Assembly (NCBI GenBank): GCA_027490955.1
Contig: JAIXXB010000024.1
Location: 1-64,000 of the forward strand
Source: Rhodobacter sp.
GTDB lineage: Bacteria > Pseudomonadota > Alphaproteobacteria > Rhodobacterales > Rhodobacteraceae
Length of the DNA: 64,000 nt
Direction of reading: 5' to 3'
A model generated the notes under the pieces. That model ran no database searches, was not told where the DNA came from, and worked only from the letters and a program-made list of their open reading frames with translations. Of the stretch, positions 9,746-18,566 are shown piece after piece. Every line of letters starts with the position of its first letter. Position 1 is the first letter of the stretch. Position numbers and translations under genes: made by a program.

Positions 9746-10698
9746 GCGTGGCCACTCCAATTGAGGATCATTTTTAGGCAGTCCGCATCTGAAAACGCGG
9801 TTTCGTAGGCTAAGGGAGCGGCGGCAGCAGGGCGCTCATGCGTGATCAGCCCATCCAGCGACAAAGCCCCCGATGCGATCAATTCGCGCGTGGCAACCAG
9901 ATCATCGGCTGCCCATTCGGCAGCGATGCGGATGCGCGCCTCTTTCATAAAGGCAGGCGGAAAGGCAAAGGACAAAGGCGCTGTGTAGAAACCCGCCAGA
10001 ACCACCTCGCCGCCTTTGGCAAGCCGCCCGATCAGAGAGTTTAGCAAATCTGGCGCGCCAGAGGCATCATAGACTGCGCGATAATCGCGGCGCGGATCGC
10101 TTTCGGGATCAATCACCTCGTATCCAATTGCACCCGTGCGGCGCGTGGGGTTTGTTTCCCAAACTGTGGGCGGCTTGGCCCCAGCGGCGACAGTCAGGCG
10201 CGCCAAGAGGCGGCCCAACACGCCGTGCCCCACGATCAGATCGGGCAAATCGTTTTGAAAGCCTGCAATGGCATGGCGCGCCGTGGCTGCCAGCGCCAGC
10301 AGGGCGCCTTGTGCGCCGCAGCCTGCATCCAGCCGCGCTGTGCGCGCGCCCGCTGTAACCAAATACTGCGATGCTGCGCCAAATAGGCCGCGCACTGGGC
10401 CAGTATCGTCTGGCTGATAGCAATTCGCACCAGGCACAAAGACGGTATCGCCAACGCGCAGCCCCGAATCACAGCCCGCTTCAACCACTTCGCCAGCGGC
10501 TTCATACCCGGGAACAAGGGGATAGCCCATGCCTGGAAAGGGCGGCATCGTGCCTGACCAGAACAGTTTTTCCGTACCCGTTGAGATGCCAGAAAACCTT
10601 ACTTTTACGACAACATCTGCTGGCTGCGGGGCAATAAGCCCCACCTCGCGCAACGCGATATCTTTGGGGCCCGATAGTATGACCGCTGTGCTGTGCAC
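9742..10698 (-). CDS. bchC: 3-hydroxyethyl bacteriochlorophyllide a dehydrogenase
   Basis: This 318-residue protein of the medium-chain alcohol dehydrogenase superfamily oxidises the 3-hydroxyethyl group to acetyl in bacteriochlorophyll a synthesis. It shows the GroES-like region [19 protein letters not shown] and the nucleotide-binding part [13 protein letters not shown]. It overlaps bchX by four bases. It is the first gene after a promoter region (10750-10793) with a recognisable -35/-10 covered by two repressor palindromes, so it probably heads a bchCXYZ-puf transcript. Confidence 0.95.
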   Translation of the reverse strand: MHSTAVILSGPKDIALREVGLIAPQPADVVVKVRFSGISTGTEKLFWSGTMPPFPGMGYPLVPGYEAAGEVVEAGCDSGLRVGDTVFVPGANCYQPDDTGPVRGLFGAASQYLVTAGARTARLDAGCGAQGALLALAATARHAIAGFQNDLPDLIVGHGVLGRLLARLTVAAGAKPPTVWETNPTRRTGAIGYEVIDPESDPRRDYRAVYDASGAPDLLNSLIGRLAKGGEVVLAGFYTAPLSFAFPPAFMKEARIRIAAEWAADDLVATRELIASGALSLDGLITHERPAAAAPLAYETAFSDADCLKMILNWSGHA

Positions 10699-10749
10699 GT
10701 CTTCTTCCCCCTATAGAGCCAGCCAGCGTGTTTGACTGTCTCTGCTTTG

Positions 10750-10793
10750 TGTCATTCTAGACTTACATATCTTACTGTCAATCAGTATTGACA
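10750..10793 (-). promoter_or_regulatory. bchC promoter with two CrtJ/PpsR palindromes
   Basis: Two perfect TGT-N12-ACA sites are visible: TGTCATTCTAGACTTACA (10750-10767) and TGTCAATCAGTATTGACA (10776-10793), separated by 8 bp. The second is a nearly perfect palindrome. Read on the minus strand, TTGACA (10781-10776) and TAGAAT (10759-10754) lie 16 bp apart, a good sigma-70 -35/-10. The -35 is inside one repressor site and the -10 inside the other. This is the classic bchC arrangement for aerobic repression by CrtJ/PpsR. Confidence 0.88.
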
Positions 10794-10847
10794 CCACTGA
10801 AAAAAATAGCGGCAGGCGCAGCAATACTTGGGTTAGTTTTGGGGCCG

Positions 10848-11930
10848 TTATCCGCGCGTCGCGGTGATGGCCGAGGCGATATAGGGCCTAAAACATGGGA
10901 TTTTTTGGATATTTGTGAATCCCGCCGCGCGCAGCAACGCAGCGATTTCATCCATGCTGCGGGTGCGGCCTGTTTGCATCGCCAAAGTGTAAAGAGAAAA
11001 GTACACATCGGTAATCGGATCAGGCTTTGCCCCGCCCGACATCGGCTCTGCCACCAGCAAGCGGCCCCCTTGCGGCAAGGCGTTGTGGACGGCGCGCAAC
11101 AGCGCGGCAACGGTCTGATCGCTGTGATCGTACAAAACACGAATCAAGCTGATCGTATCTGCGCCCTGCGGCAGCGGGTCATCGCGAAAACTGCCCGCGT
11201 GCAGATGCACCCGCGCGCCAAACGGGCCAAGACGCGCGCCGGCCCCTTCCAGCACGGCAGGCAAATCGAACAGATGCAAATCCAGCGCAGGGTATTTTGC
11301 CCCCACTGCGGCCAAAAAGGCACCCGTGCCACCGCCCACATCCAAAAGGCGCTTGGTTTCTGACAGCGAGACATGGGCCAGCACTTCGGCTGCGACCAGC
11401 GCCTGACTGTCGGCCATCAGCGCCGAATAGCGCGCGGCGCGGTCGGGGTCTTCGGCGGCCCCTGCCCCAAAAACATAGGGCCAAACCTGTGAAAGCTGGG
11501 TTTGCCCCCCGCCCCGCAGCAGCGCGGTAGGATCAGCCAGATCATCGTAAAAGGCGCGGTGATGGCGAATCATTCCCACCAATCCTGGCACGGCCAGCAC
11601 CGCCGCCCCGCGCATGCGCAGGGCAAAGCGGCCATCGCGCCTTTTGCGCAACAGTCCAATGCCCGCCCCCGCCTGCAGCAAAATCGCCATGCGATCCGCG
11701 TTTATGCCCGCGCGGCCTGCCAGATCGGCAGGCTGCATTGGGCCAGATGTCAACTGAGCCAGAATGTCAAACTCGATGAGTGCGGCCAGCACTTGGGCGC
11801 GGACAAATCCCTGCACCAGATCGAAAATCGCAGCCCCTTCGGCGCGCCCGATGCGGCGCAGCAGCGGTATGCGCGCCGCCCATGCCTGAAAGCGGGGCGA
11901 GCCCGCAAGCCGCAGCAACACAGCGGACAT
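10848..11930 (-). CDS. crtF: demethylspheroidene (hydroxyneurosporene) O-methyltransferase
   Basis: This 360-residue SAM-dependent methyltransferase caps the C-1 hydroxyl of the carotenoid in the spheroidene pathway. A winged-helix dimerisation-like N-terminal half (FDILAQLTSGPMQPADLAGRAGI) is followed by the SAM-binding motif LLDVGGGTGAFL (around residue 195) and a C-terminal MDEIAALLRAAGF segment. The start abuts the crtE stop with no gap, so the two are one unit. Read-through would take crtEF transcripts into bchC. Confidence 0.93.
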   Translation of the reverse strand: MSAVLLRLAGSPRFQAWAARIPLLRRIGRAEGAAIFDLVQGFVRAQVLAALIEFDILAQLTSGPMQPADLAGRAGINADRMAILLQAGAGIGLLRKRRDGRFALRMRGAAVLAVPGLVGMIRHHRAFYDDLADPTALLRGGGQTQLSQVWPYVFGAGAAEDPDRAARYSALMADSQALVAAEVLAHVSLSETKRLLDVGGGTGAFLAAVGAKYPALDLHLFDLPAVLEGAGARLGPFGARVHLHAGSFRDDPLPQGADTISLIRVLYDHSDQTVAALLRAVHNALPQGGRLLVAEPMSGGAKPDPITDVYFSLYTLAMQTGRTRSMDEIAALLRAAGFTNIQKIPCFRPYIASAITATRG

Positions 11931-12815
11931 TTACCGCGCCGCAGCGTTAAGATGGGGCAAGGCTGGCGTCATCTTTTCGGCATAGCGGCGCACCATTTGC
12001 GCCAGCATCGCCTCGCCTTGGCAGCGCGGGATTGATGAAATCGCCCCGCCTAAGATATCTTGCAATCGGCTGACTGCCCCTTGCACGCCCAATTCTGCCA
12101 CGGCATTGGGGCGCGCGTGGATGGCATCTTGCCCCGCAGGTTTGCCCAAAGCCTCGGCATCACACAGCGCATCGCGCAGATCATCGGCCACTTGAAACGC
12201 CTCGCCAATGCGCGCACCCAACTCTTCCCATGGGTCAGGCTCTTGCCCTGCTGCAATTGCGCCCATTTGGGTGGCCGCAATGAACAATGCCCCCGTTTTT
12301 GCGCGGTGATAGGCGGAAAGATCAATAGACGTTTCACTTTCCCAGCCTTGGCCTGCGCAAATGCCCATCGGCATCCCTGTGCGCGCGGCCAACACCCGCA
12401 CCATCGACAGCGCGCGTTGCACATCGCCGTGCGATCCGTCTTGGGCAGCGGCCGCCAGAATATCAAAGGCCAGCACGATCAGGCTATCGCCGGTCAGCAC
12501 GGCAAGAGGCTGCGAAAATGCCTTATGCACTGTCGCTTTGCCGCGCCGCAGATCGGCATCATCAAAGCATGGCAGATCATCATGCACCAAGCTGGCGCAA
12601 TGAATCAGTTCCAGCGCAACGGCAGCGGCATCTGACAAATGCGGGCGATCATCTCCGCAGGCCGATGCGACGGACAGCAAGATTGTTGGCCTAATCCGCG
12701 CGCCCCCAGGCGTGACTGCATAATGCAGCGCCCGTGCGAGTTGGGAAGGCCCGCCTTCCATAGCCCGCGCCAGAACGGCGGCGGTTGCAGCATCTAGCCT
12801 TGCAGAAAACGGCAT
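11931..12815 (-). CDS. crtE: geranylgeranyl diphosphate synthase
   Basis: This 294-residue trans-prenyltransferase makes C20 diphosphate for carotenoids and for the bacteriochlorophyll tail. The first aspartate-rich motif DDLPCFDDADLRRG (around 80-93) and the second motif DDLRD (around 208) are intact. GGARIRP is the isopentenyl-diphosphate binding stretch. The ATG at 12815 (MPFSAR) fits the family. The open frame runs 13 codons further toward the operators and is probably untranslated leader. Confidence 0.95.
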   Translation of the reverse strand: MPFSARLDAATAAVLARAMEGGPSQLARALHYAVTPGGARIRPTILLSVASACGDDRPHLSDAAAVALELIHCASLVHDDLPCFDDADLRRGKATVHKAFSQPLAVLTGDSLIVLAFDILAAAAQDGSHGDVQRALSMVRVLAARTGMPMGICAGQGWESETSIDLSAYHRAKTGALFIAATQMGAIAAGQEPDPWEELGARIGEAFQVADDLRDALCDAEALGKPAGQDAIHARPNAVAELGVQGAVSRLQDILGGAISSIPRCQGEAMLAQMVRRYAEKMTPALPHLNAAAR

Positions 12816-12848
12816 TTTGGCCCCCTTTACGCGGGTTTGGCGGCGGAC

Positions 12849-12889
12849 TGTCAATATTTTCTGACATCATGTGTAAATCATACTGGACA
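12849..12889. promoter_or_regulatory. crtE/crtD divergent control region with two CrtJ/PpsR palindromes
   Basis: Two TGT-N12-ACA palindromes lie in tandem: TGTCAATATTTTCTGACA (12849-12866) and TGTAAATCATACTGGACA (12872-12889), 5 bp apart. They sit between the divergent crtE and crtD starts, as expected for joint aerobic repression of both carotenoid transcripts. I could not assign convincing -35/-10 pairs here. Confidence 0.82.
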
Positions 12890-12942
12890 TATTGCGGGCG
12901 CAAGTCAACAATCGCCTGATGGGCCATACAGAAAAAACGGAT

Positions 12943-14427
12943 ATGCCGCGCGATGTGGTGATTGGGGCTGGCGTGGGCGGGCTTTGTGCGGCCATCGCAC
13001 TGGCCTCGGCAGGGCGGGGCGTAACTGTGATTGAAGCGCAGGCGCATCTGGGCGGAAAAATCCGCACCCTGCCTTCCGAGGCGGGGCCAGTGGATACAGG
13101 CCCAACGGTGCTGACGCTGCCAGATGTTTTTGAAACCCTGTTTGCCCGCTCGGGCGCAAGAATGGCTGATTATGTCACGCTGATCCCGCAGCCGATTTTG
13201 GCGCGGCATTTTTGGCCAGATGGCGCGCAACTGGATCTTTTTTCCGACAGCGCCGCCAATGCGCAGGCCATTGGCCGCTTTGCAGGGGCGCAGGCGGCGC
13301 GCGACTATCTGCGATTCGATCGGCTGACGGGCGATATGTACCGCGCCTTTGATGGCCCCATGATGCGCGCAAGACAGCCGCAGCTTGGCTCTATCGCGCT
13401 TGCGGCCGCGCAGCGCCCTGCCATATGGCCCGCGCTGTTGCCAATGATGAGCCTGTCGCGCTGGTTGGCAGGGCAGTTTTCCGACCCGCGCCTCGTGCAA
13501 CTTTTTGGCCGCTATGCCACATATGTTGGCGGCGCACCGCAGAAATCCCCTGCCGTGCTTGGCCTGATTTGGCAGGCCGAGGCTGCGGGCGTTTGGGCTG
13601 TGCAGGGCGGAATGGCGGCGCTTGCAGCAGGGCTGGCACGGCTGGCGCGCGAGAAGGGCGTGCAGTTTCGCTGCGGCATTGCTGCGCAGCATATCGCCGT
13701 GAACGATGGGCGTGCCACGGCTGTGCGCCTTGCCGATGGCAGCGAAATCTTAGCCCGCAGCATCACCTTTAACGGCGATCCTGCCGCACTTGCGGCTGGG
13801 CTTTTGGGGCCAATGGCGCAGGGCGCTGTGCGCGCCAGCGCAACGCGGCCGCGCAGCCTATCGGCCTATGTCTGGGCCTTTGCCGCGCAGATCAATGGCG
13901 GTGCACCTGACCTGATCCATCATAATGTGTTCTTTGGCAGCAATCCCGCGCAGGATTTTGGGGCCATCGCGCGCGGTCAGATGGCGCGCGATCCTACGCT
14001 CTATATCTGCGCCCAAGACCGCCGCAGCCTTGAGGCACCCAATTCAGCAGAACGATTTGAAATCATTATGAATGCGGCCCCTTTGCGGGCTGGCACCACC
14101 CCTAGCCCAGATGAGACAGACCAATGCCAGACCGAAATGCTCGCCCAACTGTCCCGCTTCAACCTGCGTTTTCAAACGCCGCCCCCGCGGGCGGCGCTGA
14201 CCACGCCGCAGGGATGGGCGGGGCTGTTTCCCGCCTCGATGGGCGCGATTTACGGGCGCAGTCCCCAATCGCTGCTGGCCCCGATGCTGCGGCCCACAGC
14301 GCAAACACGGGTGAAGGGCCTGTTTCTAGCGGGGGGCGGCGCGCATCCGGGGGCGGGGGTGCCGATGGCGGCATTGTCGGGCCAGCACGCGGCCGCGGCG
14401 ATATTGAACGACCCGATTTCACCGTAA
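12943..14427 (+). CDS. crtD: hydroxyneurosporene desaturase (methoxyneurosporene dehydrogenase)
   Basis: This 494-residue FAD-dependent carotenoid desaturase adds the C-3,4 double bond in spheroidene synthesis. The dinucleotide-binding motif VIGAGVGGLCAAIALASAG starts at the N-terminus, and the C-terminal FAD motif GLFLAGGGAHPGAGVPMA is intact. Two starts are possible: ATG at 12943 (MPRDVV) and ATG at 12919. The first matches the family's usual start just before the FAD fold. Neither has a strong ribosome site. The 3' end overlaps the crtC frame. It is separated from the crtI paralogue by crtC, tspO and crtB. Confidence 0.92.
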   Translation: MPRDVVIGAGVGGLCAAIALASAGRGVTVIEAQAHLGGKIRTLPSEAGPVDTGPTVLTLPDVFETLFARSGARMADYVTLIPQPILARHFWPDGAQLDLFSDSAANAQAIGRFAGAQAARDYLRFDRLTGDMYRAFDGPMMRARQPQLGSIALAAAQRPAIWPALLPMMSLSRWLAGQFSDPRLVQLFGRYATYVGGAPQKSPAVLGLIWQAEAAGVWAVQGGMAALAAGLARLAREKGVQFRCGIAAQHIAVNDGRATAVRLADGSEILARSITFNGDPAALAAGLLGPMAQGAVRASATRPRSLSAYVWAFAAQINGGAPDLIHHNVFFGSNPAQDFGAIARGQMARDPTLYICAQDRRSLEAPNSAERFEIIMNAAPLRAGTTPSPDETDQCQTEMLAQLSRFNLRFQTPPPRAALTTPQGWAGLFPASMGAIYGRSPQSLLAPMLRPTAQTRVKGLFLAGGGAHPGAGVPMAALSGQHAAAAILNDPISP

Positions 14428-15332
14428 CGCCGCCCGCAGGCGGCTATGCGTGGTGGTATGTCGATGGGGTATCGGATGATGGGGCCAGCGCTGTATCCGT
14501 CATCGGCTTTATCGGAACTGTATTCTCGCCTTGGTATGCATGGTCAGGTCGCGGCAACCCTGCCAATCACTGCTGTATCAATGTGGCGACCTTTGGGCCG
14601 CGCCCGCGCTTTACCATGACAGATCGCGGTGAGGCTGCGTTGAAACAGTCGCGCGATGCCTTGCAAGTTGGCCCCAGCCGCATCGCATGGCAGGGTGGCA
14701 CATTGGTGATTGATATCAACGAGGTATCTGCCCTGCCCCGCGTGGGCCGCGTACAAGGGCAAATCCGCCTGACCCCCAGCGCGATCACAGCGGTTGAGGC
14801 AAAGTTGACGCCAGACGCTCGGCATATTTGGCGGCCCTTTGCCCCGATTGCGCGGATCGAAGTGGATATCTCGCCCGCGCATCACTGGCAGGGGCATGGA
14901 TATTTTGACGCCAACTTTGGCACAGATCCGCTGGAGGCGGATTTTGCCCATTGGACATGGGGCCGCTATCCGCGCGCCGCTGGTGCATCGGTGTATTACG
15001 ATGCATTGCGGCGCGATGGATCAAAACTGGAATTGGGGCTGGATTTTGCGCGCGATGGCCGTGCGGCGCAGGTCACGCCGCCACCTCTGGCCCCCCTGCC
15101 CCGCACGGCGTGGGGACTGACCCGCGCAACGCGCGGCGATGCGGGCAGCACCGCGCAACAGCGCATGGCCCTGCTGGAAGCGCCGTTTTATGCCCGCACG
15201 ATGATGGACACCACGCTAGAGGGCGAAAGAGTAACGGGCATGCACGAGACATTAGACCTGCGCCGCTATGACAACAGGCTGATCCAAACCATGGTCGCCT
15301 GCCGCGTACCGCGAAAACTGGGTTGGCCGTAA
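14214..15332 (+). CDS. crtC: acyclic carotenoid 1,2-hydratase (hydroxyneurosporene synthase)
   Basis: CrtC adds water across the terminal double bond of neurosporene or lycopene. The family-like region starts near 14406 and includes GGYAWWYVDGVSDDG, FIGTVFSPWYAWSGRG, NHCCINVATFG and HHWQGHGYFDANFG. It runs about 300 residues, the expected length. The start is a problem: in this frame there is no ATG, GTG or TTG between 14214 and the conserved core, so the nearest ATG lies 214 bases inside crtD and would add a low-complexity leader of about 64 residues. The coordinates use that ATG as a placeholder. Alternatives are a non-standard start such as ATT, or a -1 frameshift from crtD. Confidence 0.8.
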   Translation: MGGAVSRLDGRDLRAQSPIAAGPDAAAHSANTGEGPVSSGGRRASGGGGADGGIVGPARGRGDIERPDFTVTPPAGGYAWWYVDGVSDDGASAVSVIGFIGTVFSPWYAWSGRGNPANHCCINVATFGPRPRFTMTDRGEAALKQSRDALQVGPSRIAWQGGTLVIDINEVSALPRVGRVQGQIRLTPSAITAVEAKLTPDARHIWRPFAPIARIEVDISPAHHWQGHGYFDANFGTDPLEADFAHWTWGRYPRAAGASVYYDALRRDGSKLELGLDFARDGRAAQVTPPPLAPLPRTAWGLTRATRGDAGSTAQQRMALLEAPFYARTMMDTTLEGERVTGMHETLDLRRYDNRLIQTMVACRVPRKLGWP

Positions 15333-15337
15333 AGGCC

Positions 15338-15381
15338 CAAAAAGGGGGGCTAGCCCCCCTTACCTGCGCGCAAGCGCGCAG
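15338..15381 (-). terminator. terminator hairpins between crtC and tspO
   Basis: AGGGGGGCT/AGCCCCCCT (15343-15360) is a loop-tight palindrome followed on the minus strand by five T residues, a good rho-independent terminator for tspO-crtB-crtI transcripts. A second stem, CTGCGCGC/GCGCGCAG (15364-15381), lies next to it and may help block crtC read-through on the plus strand. Confidence 0.7.
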
Positions 15382-15434
15382 CTATCCCCCAAGGATATTT
15401 GGAAAAAGAAGAATCCAAGCGCGGGGAAAAGCCT

Positions 15435-15908
15435 TTAGCGCGATTGGGTTGGGTTAAGCCGCAGCACAGCCGCGTTCAGCGCAAAGGCGATGGACACCCA
15501 CAGCACATAGGGCGCGATCATCCAGCCCGCTATGGGATCAATGTTGTAAAAGCTCAGCCCCGTGCCCACAACCGAAGCCCATAGCCCCGCCATGATGGCA
15601 AGGGCAGCGCGCATGCGGCGCAGGCCAAAGAAGACAGGTGTCCAAATTGCATTGAGGGCGATTTGCAGCGCCCAAAGGCCCAAGGCTTGGGCGATGACGA
15701 CGCCTTCGGCCCCAGAGATGCCCACCCGCATCGCAGCCCAAGACATCAGGATGTAGAGCGTTGTCCAAACCACGGGAAAGGCCCAATTCGGCGGCACCCA
15801 GACAGGTTTGCGCAAGGATTCATACCATGCGCCCGTTGGAAAAAATGCGCCCGAGGAGGCGGCAGCGCTGGCTGCGGCGAAGAAGGTTAGAAATAGCGCA
15901 ATACTCAT
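15435..15908 (-). CDS. tspO: tryptophan-rich sensory protein TspO
   Basis: This 157-residue five-helix membrane protein belongs to the TspO/PBR family. The signatures ASSGAFFPTGAWYESLRKPVWVPPNW, FPVVWTTLYILMSWAAMRV, ALNAIWTPVFFGLRRM and a NIDPIAGWMIAPYVLWVSIAFALN end are all present. In Rhodobacter sphaeroides TspO is an oxygen-linked negative modulator of photosynthesis gene expression that acts through tetrapyrrole intermediates. The start is at MSIALF (15908). The frame extends upstream into crtB without family similarity. It is the third gene of a crtI-crtB-tspO unit. Confidence 0.93.
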   Translation of the reverse strand: MSIALFLTFFAAASAAASSGAFFPTGAWYESLRKPVWVPPNWAFPVVWTTLYILMSWAAMRVGISGAEGVVIAQALGLWALQIALNAIWTPVFFGLRRMRAALAIMAGLWASVVGTGLSFYNIDPIAGWMIAPYVLWVSIAFALNAAVLRLNPTQSR

Positions 15909-15936
15909 AGCCAAGCCTTTCAAAAACAGCAGATAG

Positions 15937-16992
15937 CTAGGCCGCGCGCCCCCTATTGCCAAGGGGCAATCCACGATCTTGCGCCTCGAGTTGGGCCAAA
16001 ACCGCGAAAAGCGCGTCAGAGCGGCGGGTTTGTGCCGTGGCTGTCGCTGCAGCATCTACCAAAAACGCACATTCAGGATGTGGGCGCGCATGCAGGCGCG
16101 CGGGACAAGGCAGCACGATACTGGCGGCAGCGCGCAGGCCAGACAGGGCCAGCCAGCCCAGTTTTTGCCCTTTGGAAGTATGGGCGCGCCCGTGCAGCGC
16201 ATGATAGCCAGTCCGCGCGATCGACCCGCCAATGCCTGCATAGATATGGCGCGCGGCAAATATTGCGGGGCGCGAATGGAGCGGCAATGCGGGTATCCCA
16301 GCCTCGGCGCGCAGATATAGCTTATCGGCCTGTTCCAAAAGGCGCTTTGTGATGACCATCAGGCGCGGGTCGGGCGGCGTATTTGGGTTTTGGGCAGCGG
16401 TCAGGATATCGGCCTCATCCAGCCCCATTTCATCTGCCCAATCGGAGGGCAGATAAAAGCGTCCCTCACGCGCATCGGTGCCAATGTCACGGGCGATGTT
16501 GGTCAGTTGCATGGCAAGGCCCAAATCACAGGCCCGCGCCAAGGCATCGGCCCCGCGCACGCCCATCAGCACGCACATCATCGCGCCCACGGCGCTGGCA
16601 ACCCGCGCGCCATATCCGCACAGCTGGTCTATGGTCTGATAGCGGCGACCTGCGGCATCCCAAGCAAACCCTTCCAGCAGCGCATCAGGCAAAGCGCGTG
16701 GCATGTCATGGGCGGCGACAACAGCGGCAAAGGCACGGTCAGCAGCGGCATTTTGCGGCCGGCCTGCATAGACCAAATCCAGCCGATCACGCAGGGACAG
16801 CACCGCGCCTACTTTGTCGCGCCCTTCGTCCACCGCATCATCCGCAAGGCGGCAAAAGGCATAAAGCGCCAGCGCGGGATCACGCACTTTTGCAGGCAAA
16901 AGCCGCGATGCAGCGTGAAAGGAATAACTGCCCGTGCGAATAGCCTCGCGGCAGATGGCCAAATCGGCGGGATCGATTACCCTGCGGTTCAT
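15937..16992 (-). CDS. crtB: phytoene synthase
   Basis: This 351-residue squalene/phytoene synthase family enzyme condenses two GGPP molecules to phytoene, the first committed carotenoid step. The first aspartate-rich motif appears as CRLADDAVDEGRDK and the second as RDIGTDAREGRFYLP. GARVASAVGAMMCVLMG is also typical. It lies 13 bases after crtI in the same transcript and before tspO. The length is normal for the purple-bacterial enzymes. Confidence 0.95.
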   Translation of the reverse strand: MNRRVIDPADLAICREAIRTGSYSFHAASRLLPAKVRDPALALYAFCRLADDAVDEGRDKVGAVLSLRDRLDLVYAGRPQNAAADRAFAAVVAAHDMPRALPDALLEGFAWDAAGRRYQTIDQLCGYGARVASAVGAMMCVLMGVRGADALARACDLGLAMQLTNIARDIGTDAREGRFYLPSDWADEMGLDEADILTAAQNPNTPPDPRLMVITKRLLEQADKLYLRAEAGIPALPLHSRPAIFAARHIYAGIGGSIARTGYHALHGRAHTSKGQKLGWLALSGLRAAASIVLPCPARLHARPHPECAFLVDAAATATAQTRRSDALFAVLAQLEAQDRGLPLGNRGRAA

Positions 16993-17005
16993 CTCGCGGC
17001 CCCCC

Positions 17006-18556
17006 TCATTCTGCAGCTAAGGCTTTGGCGCGCAATGGGCGCGGCGCGGGTGGGATCAGGCTGTCGGTCACCTCGGCGCTGGAAATCACACCCGGTAGGC
17101 CCGCGCCGGGATGTGTGCCCGCGCCCACAAGGAACAGGTTTTCCACCTCTTCAGAGATGTTATGCGGGCGGAAATAGGCCGATTGCAAAATGCGCGGTTC
17201 AATCGAGAAACCCGCCCCATAGGGGCTGCGATAGCGCGATTTGAAATCTTCTGGGGTCAGCACCAATTCGGGCCCAATGTGTTGCGACAGGCCGGGAAGT
17301 AGGCGGTCTTCCAGCACTTTGAGCATTTTGGCCTTGTAAACCTCTGCCTCGGTTTCCCAATTTGTCTTGCCAATTCCCAGATGCGGCACGGGGGACAGGA
17401 CATAAAATGTATCATCGCCTGCAGGGGCGACCGAAGGGTCGGTCACCGATGGGCGGTGGACATAAAGGCTCATATCCTCGGCCAATATGCCGCGCTGGAA
17501 AATGTCTTTGATGTGATCGCGGTAGCGGGGGCCGACGACAATGGTATGGTGCCCGACATCGCGCCATTTCAACGCTGTGCCCTTGGTTCCGAAATACCAC
17601 ACGAACAGGCTCATTGACCAACGACGAGAGGCGGTTTTGGCGGGCGTCCAGCGCTTTCGTGGTGTGGCGCGCAGCAAGTGGTCATAGGTATGCCCTGCAT
17701 CGGCGTTCGAGACCACGATATCGGCGGCCATAGTTTGACCGCTTGCCAATTGCACGCCCACAGCGCGGCCATCTTGCACCAAAATCTGGTCGATGTCGGT
17801 GTCCAGTTGCAAAGTGCCGCCCTGCGCGATGATCACTTTTGCCATGGCTGCGGCAATCGCCGCCACCCCGCCCATAGCGTAATGCACGCCAAATTCTTTT
17901 TCCAAATGGCTGACCAGAATATACATCGACGTCACATTGAACGGATCGCCGCCAATGAACAGCGGATGGAAAGACAAGGCAAAGCGCAACCTTTCGTCTT
18001 TCACGCGGGCTGCGGCATGGGCATAAACCGACCGATCCGCGCGCAGGCGGGCAAAGGTGGGCAGGACTTTGACAATGTCCATAAGCCGCCCCATGCTGCG
18101 CCGCCCTAGGTTTTCATAGCCAAACCAATAGCGCGCCTCGGCATCGCGCAGAAACTTGGCATAACCTTTGACATCGCGCGGCGACAGGCGGGCAACTTCG
18201 GCCTGCATGGCGGCGGTATCGCTGCGGGCGGTGAAATGACTGCCATCTTCCCAGCGGATTTGGTAAAAATCAGCCAAGGCGCGCAGATCAACATCCGCAT
18301 CAAAATCGCGCCCACATACGGCCCAAAGATCGCGCAAACCTTGCGGCACAGTCACGATTGTGGGGCCAAGGTCAAAACGGTGCCCCGCCTTTGAAATCGA
18401 ACTGCCCCGCCCGCCTGCCATATCAAGGCGGTCAATCACGGTGACCTTATACCCCTTTGCCCCCAGTCGCATCGCGGCTGCCAGCCCGCCCATGCCTGCA
18501 CCGATCACGATGGCGGTTGAAGGAGAGTCGGGGCTGTGGGGGGCAAGATATGTCAT
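17006..18556 (-). CDS. crtI: phytoene desaturase
   Basis: This 516-residue FAD-dependent enzyme introduces three or four double bonds into phytoene, giving neurosporene or lycopene. The N-terminal VIGAGMGGLAAAMRLGAKGYKV and DRLDMAGGRGS make the FAD fold, and the C-terminal NLFLVGAGTHPGAGLPGVISSAEV is the bacterial desaturase signature. It heads the minus-strand crtIB-tspO unit. Its start lies only 15 bases from a CrtJ/PpsR palindrome, so repressor bound there should block transcription directly. Confidence 0.96.
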   Translation of the reverse strand: MTYLAPHSPDSPSTAIVIGAGMGGLAAAMRLGAKGYKVTVIDRLDMAGGRGSSISKAGHRFDLGPTIVTVPQGLRDLWAVCGRDFDADVDLRALADFYQIRWEDGSHFTARSDTAAMQAEVARLSPRDVKGYAKFLRDAEARYWFGYENLGRRSMGRLMDIVKVLPTFARLRADRSVYAHAAARVKDERLRFALSFHPLFIGGDPFNVTSMYILVSHLEKEFGVHYAMGGVAAIAAAMAKVIIAQGGTLQLDTDIDQILVQDGRAVGVQLASGQTMAADIVVSNADAGHTYDHLLRATPRKRWTPAKTASRRWSMSLFVWYFGTKGTALKWRDVGHHTIVVGPRYRDHIKDIFQRGILAEDMSLYVHRPSVTDPSVAPAGDDTFYVLSPVPHLGIGKTNWETEAEVYKAKMLKVLEDRLLPGLSQHIGPELVLTPEDFKSRYRSPYGAGFSIEPRILQSAYFRPHNISEEVENLFLVGAGTHPGAGLPGVISSAEVTDSLIPPAPRPLRAKALAAE

Positions 18557-18566
18557 AGGGCCACCC

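Noticed and set aside
12691-13692. Long minus-strand frame across the crtE/crtD region
   Set aside because: It crosses the repressor sites and is antisense to crtD, which has clear FAD motifs.
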